From: Candidatus Zixiibacteriota bacterium
Lineage (GTDB): Bacteria > Zixibacteria > MSB-5A5 > GN15 > FEB-12
Direction: 5' to 3'
DNA: 64,000 nucleotides
NCBI GenBank assembly: GCA_040756055.1
Contig: JBFLZR010000005.1
Location: forward strand, 91,001-155,000
The notes beneath the pieces are model-generated. The model searched no databases and had not been told where the DNA came from. It saw only the letters and a program-made list of their open reading frames with translations. The first letter of the stretch is position 1; every line of letters begins with the position of its first letter. Of the stretch, positions 8,922-18,690 are shown piece by piece. A program made the translations under genes and the position numbers.

Positions 8922-9515
8922 ATGCGAATCTTTCTAGTTGTTGCACTGTTGCTGTCGCTTATGTTTGTCGGCTGCGGAGCCAGCAAAGACTACGTAGCAC
9001 AGCAGATTCAACAATCCGAGGCTAAGACAAGCGCCGAGATCAACGCTGTCCGTGAAAAAACTGATACTAACGCGGCTGAGATCAAAAAACTGCAGTCACT
9101 GGCCGCCCAAATTTCTGAGAAAGCCGACCTCGCTATCAACAAGGCCAAAGGATTTGAGAACTATCAGATTATCTGGCAGGGCGAAATCAATTTCGATTTC
9201 GACAGCTATCTCATCACCGGCACCGCCGAGTCGATTCTCAACGAAGCCGGTGAGAAAATGGAAGAATTCCCCGGTTCTATCCTTGAAGTAGCCGGTTACA
9301 CCGACCGCACTGGAACGGCGAAATACAACTATATGCTGGGTCAGCAGCGCGCCGATGCCACCAAAAGGTTTTTGGCCTCCAAATTCGGCATCTCCCTGTA
9401 TCGCATGTTCACGGTGTCTTACGGCGAGGATAAGCCTGTGGCCCTTCCTGATGAGCAGAACGCTTCCTCCAAAAACCGCCGCGTGACTCTCGCCGTCTGG
9501 GGCGAACTGAAGTAG
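8922..9515 (+). CDS. OmpA-family peptidoglycan-binding lipoprotein
   Basis: A 197-residue lipoprotein: signal sequence with lipobox MFVGC (lipidated Cys18), an alpha-helical, probably coiled-coil stretch (about 24-75), then an OmpA/MotB C-terminal domain (about 87-195). In that domain INFDFDSYLI, EVAGYTDRTG and the later KNRRVTL are the conserved parts that bind peptidoglycan. It resembles Pal or Lpp-OmpA hybrids that tether the outer membrane to the wall. A good AGAAAGGA site precedes the ATG, and a strong terminator follows 27 bases after the stop, so the gene is monocistronic. Confidence 0.88.
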   Translation: MRIFLVVALLLSLMFVGCGASKDYVAQQIQQSEAKTSAEINAVREKTDTNAAEIKKLQSLAAQISEKADLAINKAKGFENYQIIWQGEINFDFDSYLITGTAESILNEAGEKMEEFPGSILEVAGYTDRTGTAKYNYMLGQQRADATKRFLASKFGISLYRMFTVSYGEDKPVALPDEQNASSKNRRVTLAVWGELK

Positions 9516-9541
9516 TATCTCACACAAGCTGAGAAAAGCAT

Positions 9542-9570
9542 AAAGGCGGGAATGAGCTTCCCGCCTTTTT
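9542..9570 (+). terminator. intrinsic terminator after the OmpA-like gene
   Basis: Perfect 11-base stem (AAAGGCGGGAA with TTCCCGCCTTT), 5-base loop, then a T-rich run; 27 bases after the stop of the OmpA-family gene. Confidence 0.9.
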
Positions 9571-9602
9571 CATTTTGTTTGATGAACTGACAGAGACAGC
9601 GA

Positions 9603-10142
9603 CTACTGCTGCAGCAAAGGCACCTTCAACGTCTGTTCCTCCCGAACCATTGTGAACGCCATCGCATAGGTCGAACTATTCTGCCCGTCCACCGCTACAG
9701 CATCAAAACGGAGCAATATGGTATCTACCCCCTCGGGAATGACAATCCCCTGGTCGCCAAAGAAATCAAACAGCTTCTTTATCTCTCTGTCGTCGGGTCG
9801 TCCGTACTGGCTTGCCCGCGTCGGCGCACGCCAGTAAACGATATTTTCGGGCAAAAAGGTCACGCTTACGGAGTCGATGTTAAGGTCGATATCCGAAGTA
9901 GAATTGTTCGGGCGGGGGCGATGAGCCCGCAGACTGACCCAGAACATCGTCGTGTCCTGGATATCATCGAGCTTTATAACATCCTTGAATGCCACCACCG
10001 AGGGGGCTTCCAGCACCCATTCGCCGGCAGTGAAGCCATCAGTGGCGGCTTCGGGTACGATAAACTGACGTGTACGGCGTTTCGAGCAGCCAAGACCTAC
10101 CGCCAGAGATACTATCATAAGAGTTATTAGAGTTTTTTGCAT
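9603..10142 (-). CDS. hypothetical lipoprotein
   Basis: The ATG at 10142 gives a 179-residue product starting with a lipoprotein signal (MQKTLITLMIVSLAVGLGC, lipidated Cys19). AGGTGGGT just upstream supports this start over an in-frame ATG at 10199. After the signal the protein looks beta-rich, with no domain I recognise. It lies 61 bases downstream of the mscS-like gene on the same strand and probably ends the tyrS-TPR-Ig-MscS run. Likely located on the periplasmic face of a membrane; function unknown. Confidence 0.7.
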   Translation of the reverse strand: MQKTLITLMIVSLAVGLGCSKRRTRQFIVPEAATDGFTAGEWVLEAPSVVAFKDVIKLDDIQDTTMFWVSLRAHRPRPNNSTSDIDLNIDSVSVTFLPENIVYWRAPTRASQYGRPDDREIKKLFDFFGDQGIVIPEGVDTILLRFDAVAVDGQNSSTYAMAFTMVREEQTLKVPLLQQ

Positions 10143-10203
10143 ACCCACCTGCGATACTTTGGTTTTATAAATGGCTGTTGGTTTCTGTACGCAATTCAAT
10201 CCC

Positions 10204-11313
10204 CTAAGTTTCTCTATCGGGAGCTTTGTCTTTTACAATTGTGACGACACGCTGAGGGAACGGAATCTCGATTCCCTCCTTGCGGAACCGATTCAGAATC
10301 TGCTCGCGAAGGTCCGAACCTGCCTGGTATTGATCAAGCACCTCCGGAACGCGACAGAACATGGATACGTTCAAGCTACTGTCCCCAAACTCCAGAAACC
10401 TGAAAACTGGCTCAGGCTCATCGAGTATCATTGGATTCTTACGCGCTTCATCGAGCATGACGCGCTTGACGAGGTCCATATCCGAGTCGTAACTCACGCC
10501 CACATCGATACGAACGCGGATCTCCGGGTATGGATAGGTGATATTATGCACCGTGGATTTCATCAGTTCGGCGTTAGGCACGATAATCAGCGTATTTTCG
10601 AATGTTAGAAATTTGGTTGACCGTACTCCGATCTGATGCACCTTGCAGGTTGTGCCGTCAGGAAGACGCAGCCAGTCCCCTGCCCTGAAGGGCCGGTCGA
10701 TCATGATCACGAACCCCCCGATCATATTTGCGATCGTATCTTGCGCCGCCAGCGCTATCGCCAGAGAGCCGATACCGAGGACCGTTATTAATCCCTTAAT
10801 GTCAATGTCGAAATGTTCCAGAATTATCAGAATCGCAAGCACATACACAATGGCTTTTGTGGTGCGGTCCAGAAGCGGCACAAACTCATCATCGACTTCC
10901 GATTCCGTCTTGACAGCTATATTGGCTCCGTACCAGTGCAAGAATGTCGATATGACCCTCACGAGGATATTGGCGACGAGCAGCACACCGATCGTGTAAA
11001 TGACACCGTCCATTATCTCGTAAAACTCCTCCCCCAAACTCTCGACAGAGAATGACTGAAGGAAATTCAGTAGCTGCGTGAGCCCAAGCAGCAAGATGAA
11101 AAGGAAGATGGGTTTGCGCGACTTATTCAACAGTGCGTCGTCAAGCGTTGTCTTCGTCCTGGCTGTAATTTTGGTGGCCAGCGACGTCATAGTCAGACGC
11201 ACGATGTAGGCCGCTATAAGTGTAACAACGACAATGCCCGCGACGCCGATGAGTTTCTGCCAGAGGGGGGCAACCGGTATTTCATCAAGTAGTTTTGTAA
11301 AAATCGTCATCAC
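10204..11313 (-). CDS. small-conductance mechanosensitive channel, MscS family
   Basis: Inner-membrane channel opened by membrane tension, 369 residues. There are four or five N-terminal helices. The pore-lining helix and start of the beta domain are recognisable in the stretch ending LGIGSLAIALAAQDTIANMI, followed by GGFVIMIDRPFRAGDWL, the hallmark of MscS proteins. The C-terminal alpha/beta vestibule follows (FENTLIIVPNAELMKS). Longer than E. coli MscS (286 residues) by extra N-terminal helices, as in YbdG/YnaI-type relatives. It overlaps the upstream Ig-like lipoprotein gene by four bases. Confidence 0.92.
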   Translation of the reverse strand: MMTIFTKLLDEIPVAPLWQKLIGVAGIVVVTLIAAYIVRLTMTSLATKITARTKTTLDDALLNKSRKPIFLFILLLGLTQLLNFLQSFSVESLGEEFYEIMDGVIYTIGVLLVANILVRVISTFLHWYGANIAVKTESEVDDEFVPLLDRTTKAIVYVLAILIILEHFDIDIKGLITVLGIGSLAIALAAQDTIANMIGGFVIMIDRPFRAGDWLRLPDGTTCKVHQIGVRSTKFLTFENTLIIVPNAELMKSTVHNITYPYPEIRVRIDVGVSYDSDMDLVKRVMLDEARKNPMILDEPEPVFRFLEFGDSSLNVSMFCRVPEVLDQYQAGSDLREQILNRFRKEGIEIPFPQRVVTIVKDKAPDRET

Positions 11314-13013
11314 TTAAACTCGAAGACTATTCCGGCCGTTTCGAAACGCGCCCTGACGGCAATCGTATCCGAAAGTGTAGCGGCTGTCTCTGAGAACAGA
11401 TACGGGACAACCGAACCCGGGTCTCTGCGGCCGTTGCCGTTGGAGTCCAAGAAGCCCCAGAGCTGATACTTGCCTGCCGGTAAATCAATATTAAACCGGC
11501 GCGCCGCCACTGGCAAGTCAAAAGTCTGGCGATTGTCCACCCTTTTGAATTGGAGAACAACAGGGGTATTCTCCCGTCCGGCAAGTCGAATATCAATCTC
11601 ACCGCTGATACTTCCGAGAGAATCGGTGTCAATCGTGGTAAATACAAACTCCGTCAAACTGTCACCGAGCACATTACCTGCCCTGTCGGCTATCTCGAAC
11701 TCGGTGACCTGCAACCGGTAAAGCATTCCCGGTTTCAAATCGCGAGAATCGAACTTCAGGTGCAGCGGGTCGAGCCAGATATGCTCGAGGGCGAGTCGTT
11801 TGCCTTCCAGATCGAACAGCGCGAACGTCTCGCCTGAAAACAATCCGGTGTCAAGCGGCTCGCTAAGCGATGCTCTCATTTCAATCTCGTCAACAAATCT
11901 CGGCAGACGATCCGGTTTGAAGGTGACCATAGGCGTCTGTTTATCTTGCTTCATCGCAACCTTCATACTGTCGAAAACTATCGGCACGCCCGTTGTGTCA
12001 TGAAGCAGGCGGAGCATGTACACGCCGTCGGACAGGCTGTCAGTAAGAAAGTGTACAGCGGAAGCCGCAAGCTGATCCCATTCCAGTATTGCCTGACTTT
12101 CGTAAACGGCGCTGGAGTCAGTCGTTGACATCACCAACAGACTTCTGGGATTGTCCTGAAGATACGCGAGGTCTATTTCGCGCGATAACTTCATCCGAAC
12201 GAGACCGTCGGGAGTATAGTTTGCTGCCGTAATCCGAAGAGTAGCTGTATCCTGTCGCGCTAACTGAAGATTGATGTCCTCGAACGAGAGCGACGTTGCC
12301 AGGTTTATCGGGCGATCAGGGACGGCGTACGATTCCCTACCCGGGTTATAGCGGTCATCGCGATTCTGATCGACAAAGGCGACCATTCGATACTCCCGCT
12401 GCGGCAGATACTGAAAGGAGAACAATCCAGCCTGGTTCGATTGATTGATGTATATGGGATAAATTGAATCTATAGGCAGGGTGTCCTCGAACTGAGACGG
12501 ATCATACAGCGCCACGATAACACCACCCTGGGCCGTGTCCTCCTGGTAAACATGCCCGGAAATCGCCCCGGAATCGATCGTCGCTCCGGTCGAGAAAGCC
12601 ACGACCGTCGAAGCATCGAAGCGATTCCTCCTCAGGTCGGTGATGTCGGAACTCACCGATATTATGTATGTCTGGTCGGAATTGAAGCTGTCAGCGAAAT
12701 TTATCACGAGACGGTCGGACTTCCAACTCAGCTTCGGCTCGGCGGCCGGACGCGGCGAGACAAAAACGGCCGTCTTACCTTCCGGCTTGACCACGCTTTC
12801 CGAGAAATAGAGGGTTACCCTGTCATCTATCGGCACACTGGTGGCCCCGTTGACCGGATCGGAACCGATCAGAATCGGCGCCGTACGATCCTCTTCGCCT
12901 CCGGGAGGCGGTCCCACCTCGGCACAGTGAACGATCAGCAGAACGCTAATAAATAAAAATGAGAGAAGGATCTTGAGATGGCGGTAGCGGTCAGTGTTTG
13001 TTCTTGGAACCAT
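11310..13013 (-). CDS. Ig-like (Big_5) domain lipoprotein
   Basis: A 567-residue surface or periplasmic lipoprotein with a membrane-targeting N-terminus ending at Cys30 (LLIVHC), followed by EVGPPPGGEEDRTAPILIGS. This PPPGG-x-x-D-x-x-P start is characteristic of Ig-like-domain lipoproteins in Bacteroidetes and relatives. Residues ~45-140 match a bacterial Ig-like domain (PVNGATSVPIDDRVTLYFSE), and a second such stretch occurs around 380-460; the C-terminus GKYQLWGFLDSNGNGRRDPG looks like a prealbumin-like fold. It starts 8 bases after the TPR gene and overlaps the MscS gene. Role in envelope structure is a guess. Confidence 0.8.
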   Translation of the reverse strand: MVPRTNTDRYRHLKILLSFLFISVLLIVHCAEVGPPPGGEEDRTAPILIGSDPVNGATSVPIDDRVTLYFSESVVKPEGKTAVFVSPRPAAEPKLSWKSDRLVINFADSFNSDQTYIISVSSDITDLRRNRFDASTVVAFSTGATIDSGAISGHVYQEDTAQGGVIVALYDPSQFEDTLPIDSIYPIYINQSNQAGLFSFQYLPQREYRMVAFVDQNRDDRYNPGRESYAVPDRPINLATSLSFEDINLQLARQDTATLRITAANYTPDGLVRMKLSREIDLAYLQDNPRSLLVMSTTDSSAVYESQAILEWDQLAASAVHFLTDSLSDGVYMLRLLHDTTGVPIVFDSMKVAMKQDKQTPMVTFKPDRLPRFVDEIEMRASLSEPLDTGLFSGETFALFDLEGKRLALEHIWLDPLHLKFDSRDLKPGMLYRLQVTEFEIADRAGNVLGDSLTEFVFTTIDTDSLGSISGEIDIRLAGRENTPVVLQFKRVDNRQTFDLPVAARRFNIDLPAGKYQLWGFLDSNGNGRRDPGSVVPYLFSETAATLSDTIAVRARFETAGIVFEFK

Positions 13014-13021
13014 TATGAAAT

Positions 13022-14656
13022 CTACTGGCTCAGTTTCTGCTTAATCTGCTCATTCTCCGGTTGGAGGTCAAGAGCCTTTTGCCACCACACCCGCGCGTTT
13101 TCGACATCCCCCGTAGCCTCGTAAGCGTCTCCAAGATGATCATATATTATCGGGTCGCTTTCCAGCTCGGCCGCCTTTTTCAACTGAACGAGCGCTTGAT
13201 CGTACTTCTTGAGACGATAAAACACCCAACCGTAGCTGTCAAGATATGCTCCGTTCTCCGGCGCCAGATTGACCGCCTTTTCGATCAAGTCCTTGGCGTA
13301 TTCCAAACGCTCCCCGCGATCGGCCAGCATGTAACCGAGGTAATTCAAAGCCTGCGCATGCAGCGGACTGGCGGCAATGATCTCTTCAAAAACCGGTACC
13401 GCTTTGTCAAACTGCCCACTCTGCTCATAGGCGGCCCCGAGGGCGAACATGAGCTTTAGCTCGCCTTCCTCACCCCGGACATGGTTCAAACCGGTCTGAT
13501 AGGTCAATATCTCTTTTTCCGCATTGCCCATTTTCTTGTAGGCAAAGCCCAAATCGAGCCAGCTCTCAAATAGCGTATCCGCCATCTGGGTAAGAACCGT
13601 GAACTGCTCAACCGCCTTCTGGTAGTCACCGCTCAATACGGCTATCCTACCAAGATAGTAGTAATTGGCCGTATGACGTTCACCGCCGTCAATAAGCGAT
13701 GTAAGGATAGAGTCAGCCAGACGAAGTGAATCCAGCCCGAAATAAACGACAGCCAGTCGACGAATCGCATCGCGATCGAGCGGCGTGACTTCGGCAACCC
13801 TCCGGGCGTGTTCGGCCGCCTCCGCTAAAGAATCCATGCGAACATAGAGGGCAGTTAACTCTCTATTAGCAATGAGGTTGTATGGCTCCACCTCAAGTGC
13901 AGTCTTATATGCCGTCAACGCCGAATCGTCGTGCCCGCCAATTTGATACAATTCCGCCAGACCAAGAAACGACATGATATTGGTGGGATCGCCGGTAATC
14001 GCGATCGAGCGGGCAAAAGACTCCTTTGCGGAGGTGAAATCTCCATTCTGTGCCTGAAGACGTCCCAGCTCCCGCAGAACCCGCTCATTGTCAGGACGGA
14101 TTCGGGAAAGATTCTCGTATGCCCAGATGAGGGAATCCAGATTGTCGGACTGACGGTAATAACCGGCCAAATGTGAATACGCTATCGAGTTCTGGTCATC
14201 TAACTCGATCAGGTTCAGATAGGTGGTTTTGGCTTCCTCTTCCCTGCTCAGAGACACATAACAGGCGCCGCGCAGAAGATAAACATCGGCGTCCTCCGGC
14301 TCGATCGATTCGAGCGCCTCAAGAGCTTTGTCATACAAGCGAAGGTTGAAATATGATTCCGCCAGGGCATGCCGAATCTGATAGGATGCGGGATAAAACT
14401 GCAGGGCCTGTTCGAAATTGGCCGCTGCCTTGCGGTAGTTGCCGATTTGCTGGTAGATCAGTCCGTCCTCATAGAACGAGAAGGCTCTTGAATTTATTCG
14501 CTCATCCTCGGGCTTGTCTTTCAGCACGGTCGTCTTCAGCGGCGGATTATCAACCTTAACCTCAACTACCTCGTGCTTGACCGCTTTCGAGGAACAGCCC
14601 GATATAAGCATCAGGCCCATTAATAGAACCAGCCCGTACAAGGACAGCTTTGCCAA
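13022..14656 (-). CDS. tetratricopeptide-repeat lipoprotein
   Basis: A 544-residue lipoprotein (lipobox ISGC, Cys21) made almost wholly of TPR units; helix pairs such as NYRKAAANFEQALQFYP and ALNYLGYMLADRGERLEYAK recur every 34 residues from about 57 to the end, roughly thirteen repeats. Such proteins serve as protein-binding scaffolds in the periplasm or at the outer membrane. It sits 91 bases after tyrS and 8 bases before the Ig-like lipoprotein gene. The partners are not identifiable, though the linked Ig lipoprotein is the obvious candidate. Confidence 0.88.
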   Translation of the reverse strand: MAKLSLYGLVLLMGLMLISGCSSKAVKHEVVEVKVDNPPLKTTVLKDKPEDERINSRAFSFYEDGLIYQQIGNYRKAAANFEQALQFYPASYQIRHALAESYFNLRLYDKALEALESIEPEDADVYLLRGACYVSLSREEEAKTTYLNLIELDDQNSIAYSHLAGYYRQSDNLDSLIWAYENLSRIRPDNERVLRELGRLQAQNGDFTSAKESFARSIAITGDPTNIMSFLGLAELYQIGGHDDSALTAYKTALEVEPYNLIANRELTALYVRMDSLAEAAEHARRVAEVTPLDRDAIRRLAVVYFGLDSLRLADSILTSLIDGGERHTANYYYLGRIAVLSGDYQKAVEQFTVLTQMADTLFESWLDLGFAYKKMGNAEKEILTYQTGLNHVRGEEGELKLMFALGAAYEQSGQFDKAVPVFEEIIAASPLHAQALNYLGYMLADRGERLEYAKDLIEKAVNLAPENGAYLDSYGWVFYRLKKYDQALVQLKKAAELESDPIIYDHLGDAYEATGDVENARVWWQKALDLQPENEQIKQKLSQ

Positions 14657-14747
14657 TTACAACTCCACTCGACTCGGTTCAACCAATAACAATTTTACTC
14701 AATGGCGCTCCATACCGATAACAACCGAAGGTGCCAACAGTTGCATA

Positions 14748-16007
14748 CTATTCGGCGCGAAGCTTCAAAAATCTTCGCTTACCAACCTTGAGAATGACGT
14801 CCTGTTTTAGCTCAAATTCATAGTCGACATCGGTAATCTTGTCGCTATTAAGTGATACCCCGCCGGCCTGTATAAGTTTCCTCGCCTCCGAGTTCGACTT
14901 GGCCAGTCCGCTCTTCGACATGAGATGAACCAGATAGATTTTGGACGGGTCAATTTCGTGAGCCTTAAGTTGCTCTATCGATAGCTGCGGCATATCGTCC
15001 GGAACCTGCTTCTGGGAAAAGACCCTCTCGAATTCTTCCCGGGCCACCTTTCCTGATCCTTGCGGGTGATACATATCCACCAGCGTCTCAGCCAGTCCCT
15101 TTTTCAGCACCATGGGATTCATCTCAGGCCGCGACAGCTGTTGCTTTATTGCCTGCAGCTTCTCGATAGTGACATCGGTAGTAAGTTCAAAATAACTGTA
15201 AATCAACTCATCCGGAATAGACATCGCTTTACCGAAAATGTCCCTCGGAGACTCTTCGATTCCAATATAGTTGTCCAGCGACTTGGACATCTTCTTCTCA
15301 CCGTCCAGCCCCACCAGAAGCGGCATAGTCAAGACAAGCTGCGGCGCTACATTGTAGGCTTCCTGAATTGTCCTGCCGACCAGAAGATTGAATTTCTGGT
15401 CCGTGCCGCCGATCTCGACATCGGCCTTGATAGCCACCGAATCATACGCCTGCATCAGGGGATAAAACAATTCGTGAATCGAGATAGGAATTCCCCGGCG
15501 CATCCGGTTGGTGAAATCATCTCTTTCCAAAAGCCGGGCCACGGTGAATTTGGTGGCCAGATGCATTACATCCACAAAGCTCATGCCATTGAACCACTCC
15601 CCGTTGAAATGAATTTCGGTTTTGGACTTATCCAGAATTTTAAAAAACTGGTCCTGGTAGGTTTTGGCGTTGCGCATGATTTCGCTGTAGCTCAGTGATG
15701 GTCTGGTGGCGGACTGCCCTGACGGATCGCCGACCATAGCCGTGTAATCGCCCACTATGAGTACAATCTGATGGCCCAGGTCCTGAAGTTGCCGGAGTTT
15801 TCTGATACCCACCGAATGGCCCAGGTGGATGTCGGGCGAGGTAGGATCAAAACCCTGTTTAACCCTCAGAGGCTTGTTTTCTTTGATGGATTTCTTGAGC
15901 TTATCTTCGAATTCGCCTTCGGGAAGAAGATCCACTGCCCCCCGGGATATTATCTTCCACTGACGCTCAAACTCTTTTTTCAGGTCAGAATTCTCGAATT
16001 CCTGCAC
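14748..16007 (-). CDS. tyrS: tyrosyl-tRNA synthetase
   Basis: Class I aminoacyl-tRNA synthetase charging tRNA-Tyr, 419 residues, cytoplasmic. The HIGH signature is HLGH (residues 61-64), the KMSKS loop is present as KKMSKSLDN, and the last ~65 residues form an S4 RNA-binding domain (SGLAKSNSEARKLIQAGGV). The sequence around FDPTSPDIHLGHSVG is that of the second bacterial TyrRS type (TyrZ-like). The start is GTG at 16007, eight bases after AAGGAG; no in-frame ATG is close. First gene of the leftward run. Confidence 0.95.
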   Translation of the reverse strand: MQEFENSDLKKEFERQWKIISRGAVDLLPEGEFEDKLKKSIKENKPLRVKQGFDPTSPDIHLGHSVGIRKLRQLQDLGHQIVLIVGDYTAMVGDPSGQSATRPSLSYSEIMRNAKTYQDQFFKILDKSKTEIHFNGEWFNGMSFVDVMHLATKFTVARLLERDDFTNRMRRGIPISIHELFYPLMQAYDSVAIKADVEIGGTDQKFNLLVGRTIQEAYNVAPQLVLTMPLLVGLDGEKKMSKSLDNYIGIEESPRDIFGKAMSIPDELIYSYFELTTDVTIEKLQAIKQQLSRPEMNPMVLKKGLAETLVDMYHPQGSGKVAREEFERVFSQKQVPDDMPQLSIEQLKAHEIDPSKIYLVHLMSKSGLAKSNSEARKLIQAGGVSLNSDKITDVDYEFELKQDVILKVGKRRFLKLRAE

Positions 16008-16206
16008 AGTATGTTCTCCTTTAAGGAAATATCGGCAGACCCGGCGTATTCTTTTAAGGACAACCGATAATCTAATAAGCAGTTATAATAATAATAGATG
16101 ATGTAAAACGAAACAAAAATAACGCCCGATTGTATGACAACTGAGAAGGCCACAAACCCTGTTTTAACTTGACTTGGCCGGGCATAACGGTGCAAATATC
16201 TGACCT

Positions 16207-18360
16207 ATGAGCGTAGGATTCAACAAAAGCCGCCACAAAGCGCGGCGATTCAGAAACGCGGTCATCATTCTGGTGGTGCTCTGCCTTATTTTTGTCTTCA
16301 TCGTAGGCTATAAAACCTACCGGGTCTATCAGTCCGAACTGCCCTCGTTTGAGCAGTTGCACAATATAGAGCCAAGCCTGAAAACGAAGGTTTACGACCG
16401 CAACGGCGTCTTGCTGAAAGAATTCTACAGCGAAAATCGCGTACTCACCCCTTATAAAGACTTCCCGCCGTATCTGGTCGGAATGCTCCTGGCTTCGGAA
16501 GATCAGGCTTTCTTCAACCACTGGGGTATCGACCTTCGACGGGTTTTCATCGTGGCTCTGAAAAATATCCTCAAATGGCGTATTACCGCGGGTGCCTCGA
16601 CTATTACCCAGCAGCTTTCCAGAATGTTGTTTCTCACACGTAAGCAAACTCTGGAGAGAAAAGTCAAAGAAGCCCTCACGGCTATCAAGCTGGAGAGAAC
16701 ATACTCGAAGCAGGAGATAATAGAGATGTATCTCAACCAGTACTATTTTGGCCGTGGCGCCTATGGTATCGCCGCAGCCTCCAGGACCTACTTCTCCAAA
16801 ACGGTATCTGAACTGACGCCTCAGGACTGCGCCATCCTGATCGGCTTGCTCCCCGGACCAAACATCAACTCCCCGTTTAACAATCCGGACAAGGCCCTCC
16901 AGGCGCGCAACCGCGTTCTTTACAGCTATTTCTCGGAGGACGGCCTATCGCGCGAGGAGTATGATTCACTCAAGAACCTGCCGCTCGAGGTCTCCCCTGT
17001 CGAGGAGCAAATTGGTATCGCTCCTTATTTCACCGAGACCATCCGGCAGTACATATATGAAAAGTACGGCGAAAACACCCTTTACTCCGGCGGATTGAAT
17101 GTGATTACCTCGCTTGATGTTGACCTTCAGGCCGCCGCTGAAGCCGCTCTCTACAAAAAGATAGATTCGCTCCGCGCCCGTATCGCCCGCACCTACGGTC
17201 TGGATAATCCCACCTACACGCAATTCATGCCTGATACGGTCGATGCCTACGGTGACTCTATCAAGACGCACAAACCGGTTCAGGGTGCTTTCATTGCTTT
17301 TGACAACAGCAATGGCGATATTCTCGCGATGGTGGGCGGCCGCAATTTCGAAAAAACCGAGTTTAACCGCGCTTATCAATCATTGCTTCAACCCGGTTCG
17401 GCTTTCAAACCGTTTGTGTATACCGCCTGTATTGACAACGGCTACAAGACGACGGATATAATCGATGACAACCCTATCGTGCTCGATATCCCCGGAGCCA
17501 AACAGTGGCGACCGCACAACTTTGACAGCAAATTCATGGGCCCGATTACCCTCCGCGATGGTATCCGGCTCTCGCGAAACCTTATCGCTATTCGCCTCAT
17601 CTTGAGAATCAACCCCGAGCAGGCGATCTTCTATGCCAAACGTCTGGGTATAACAACACCCCTGACCCCGGTGGCCTCGATTGCGCTCGGCACCGAGCCG
17701 GTACGCCTTATCGAAATGGTATCGGCTTTCTCGGTATTTCCTAATCAGGGAATCCATATACCCTATCGCCTGATTCACAAGATAGTCGATCGTTACGGGC
17801 GTGTTCTTGAAGACAATATTTCTATTCAGAAGGAAGAAGTCCTGTCGGCTCAGACATCATATATCATGGTCAGTTTGATGCAGTCGGTTGTCGATGCCGG
17901 TACCGGCCGCAGGGCGCGATGGATGGGGTTCAGTCGTCCGGCCGGTGGAAAGACCGGAACATCGAGCAACTTCTGTGACAACTGGTTTATCGGCTATACG
18001 CCGCAGATTACGGCCGGATGTTGGGTGGGCTTCGATGAAAAGATTTCGCTGGGACGTAACCAGGATGGCGCCAAGAACGGCGTTCCGGTCTGGGCCGACT
18101 TTATGATCGCCGCCCATGATTCACTGCCGGCGCTCGATTTCGAGGAGCCCGATGGTATCGCGCATGCCGATGTCTGCCTGGAATCAGGCGAACTGGCTAC
18201 GGATCGATGCACCGATGTCCGCAGCGAGGTGTTTATCGAGGGGACCGAGCCGACTACCACGTGCCACATCCATCCCTCGGCCGGGCGCTACAATCCCGCC
18301 AAGGCCCGCAAAGAAGAGCTTATCCCCGAAGACACCACCGAAGAGCGCGTGCATTTCTAA
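16207..18360 (+). CDS. mrcA: class A penicillin-binding protein 1A
   Basis: Bifunctional peptidoglycan synthase, 717 residues, anchored by one helix (about 18-38). The glycosyltransferase domain holds the catalytic glutamate in ASEDQAFFNHWGID (Glu98) and the TITQQLSRML segment. The transpeptidase domain has SAFK (Ser398, Lys401), SRN (456-458) and KTG (582-584). The C-terminal ~60 residues contain four cysteines (VCLESG, RCTD, TTCHIHP) of no obvious function. Monocistronic, divergent from tyrS; followed by a hairpin-rich spacer. Confidence 0.95.
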   Translation: MSVGFNKSRHKARRFRNAVIILVVLCLIFVFIVGYKTYRVYQSELPSFEQLHNIEPSLKTKVYDRNGVLLKEFYSENRVLTPYKDFPPYLVGMLLASEDQAFFNHWGIDLRRVFIVALKNILKWRITAGASTITQQLSRMLFLTRKQTLERKVKEALTAIKLERTYSKQEIIEMYLNQYYFGRGAYGIAAASRTYFSKTVSELTPQDCAILIGLLPGPNINSPFNNPDKALQARNRVLYSYFSEDGLSREEYDSLKNLPLEVSPVEEQIGIAPYFTETIRQYIYEKYGENTLYSGGLNVITSLDVDLQAAAEAALYKKIDSLRARIARTYGLDNPTYTQFMPDTVDAYGDSIKTHKPVQGAFIAFDNSNGDILAMVGGRNFEKTEFNRAYQSLLQPGSAFKPFVYTACIDNGYKTTDIIDDNPIVLDIPGAKQWRPHNFDSKFMGPITLRDGIRLSRNLIAIRLILRINPEQAIFYAKRLGITTPLTPVASIALGTEPVRLIEMVSAFSVFPNQGIHIPYRLIHKIVDRYGRVLEDNISIQKEEVLSAQTSYIMVSLMQSVVDAGTGRRARWMGFSRPAGGKTGTSSNFCDNWFIGYTPQITAGCWVGFDEKISLGRNQDGAKNGVPVWADFMIAAHDSLPALDFEEPDGIAHADVCLESGELATDRCTDVRSEVFIEGTEPTTTCHIHPSAGRYNPAKARKEELIPEDTTEERVHF

Positions 18361-18399
18361 CTTTCATCGCGCATTTTGAATTCAAATTAGACCGGAAAA

Positions 18400-18599
18400 G
18401 GGTGCCCCATCCCGCTCGAAGCGGGACTGTGGGTCTCATCTCTGTGCGCGGCAGATCTCCTGATCTGCCCGTCTTTTACAGGCGGCTTTGCCCTCACTCT
18501 AATTTTGTGCGCGGCAGATGTCTCATCTGCCGCGTTTCCAGCATTGTTCCAATGTTCCGGCAGGTCTTGTCCCGACGGAGTCGGGATGTGACCTGCCGG
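18400..18599 (+). repeat. cluster of four hairpin repeats after the PBP gene
   Basis: This is most of the 330-base gap before the tRNA gene. It holds four palindromes: TCCCGCT-CGA-AGCGGGA (18410-18426); GTGCGCGGCAGATC...GATCTGCCC (18444-18470); GTGCGCGGCAGATG...CATCTGCCGCG (18507-18534); and a nested one with outer arms CCGGCAGGTC/GACCTGCCGG (18557-18599). The first two follow a GGGTGCCCC and share their order with an inverted copy at 63454-63508; the second and third match the palindrome at 62179. None has a T tail, so they look like dispersed REP-type repeats rather than terminators. Confidence 0.7.
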
Positions 18600-18631
18600 T
18601 CTTTGTTGACTCTTGGGGATGATTTCTAATC

Positions 18632-18661
18632 TTGACAATTGATTCTGATAGCGTTTATTTA
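18632..18661 (+). promoter_or_regulatory. likely tRNA-Leu promoter
   Basis: Perfect -35 TTGACA (18632-18637); 17-18 bases later an AT-rich -10 (TTATTT or TATTTA, 18655-18661). The tRNA starts about 30 bases downstream. Confidence 0.5.
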
Positions 18662-18690
18662 TGCCTCAGCCTGAACTAGGCGTCGCCTGT

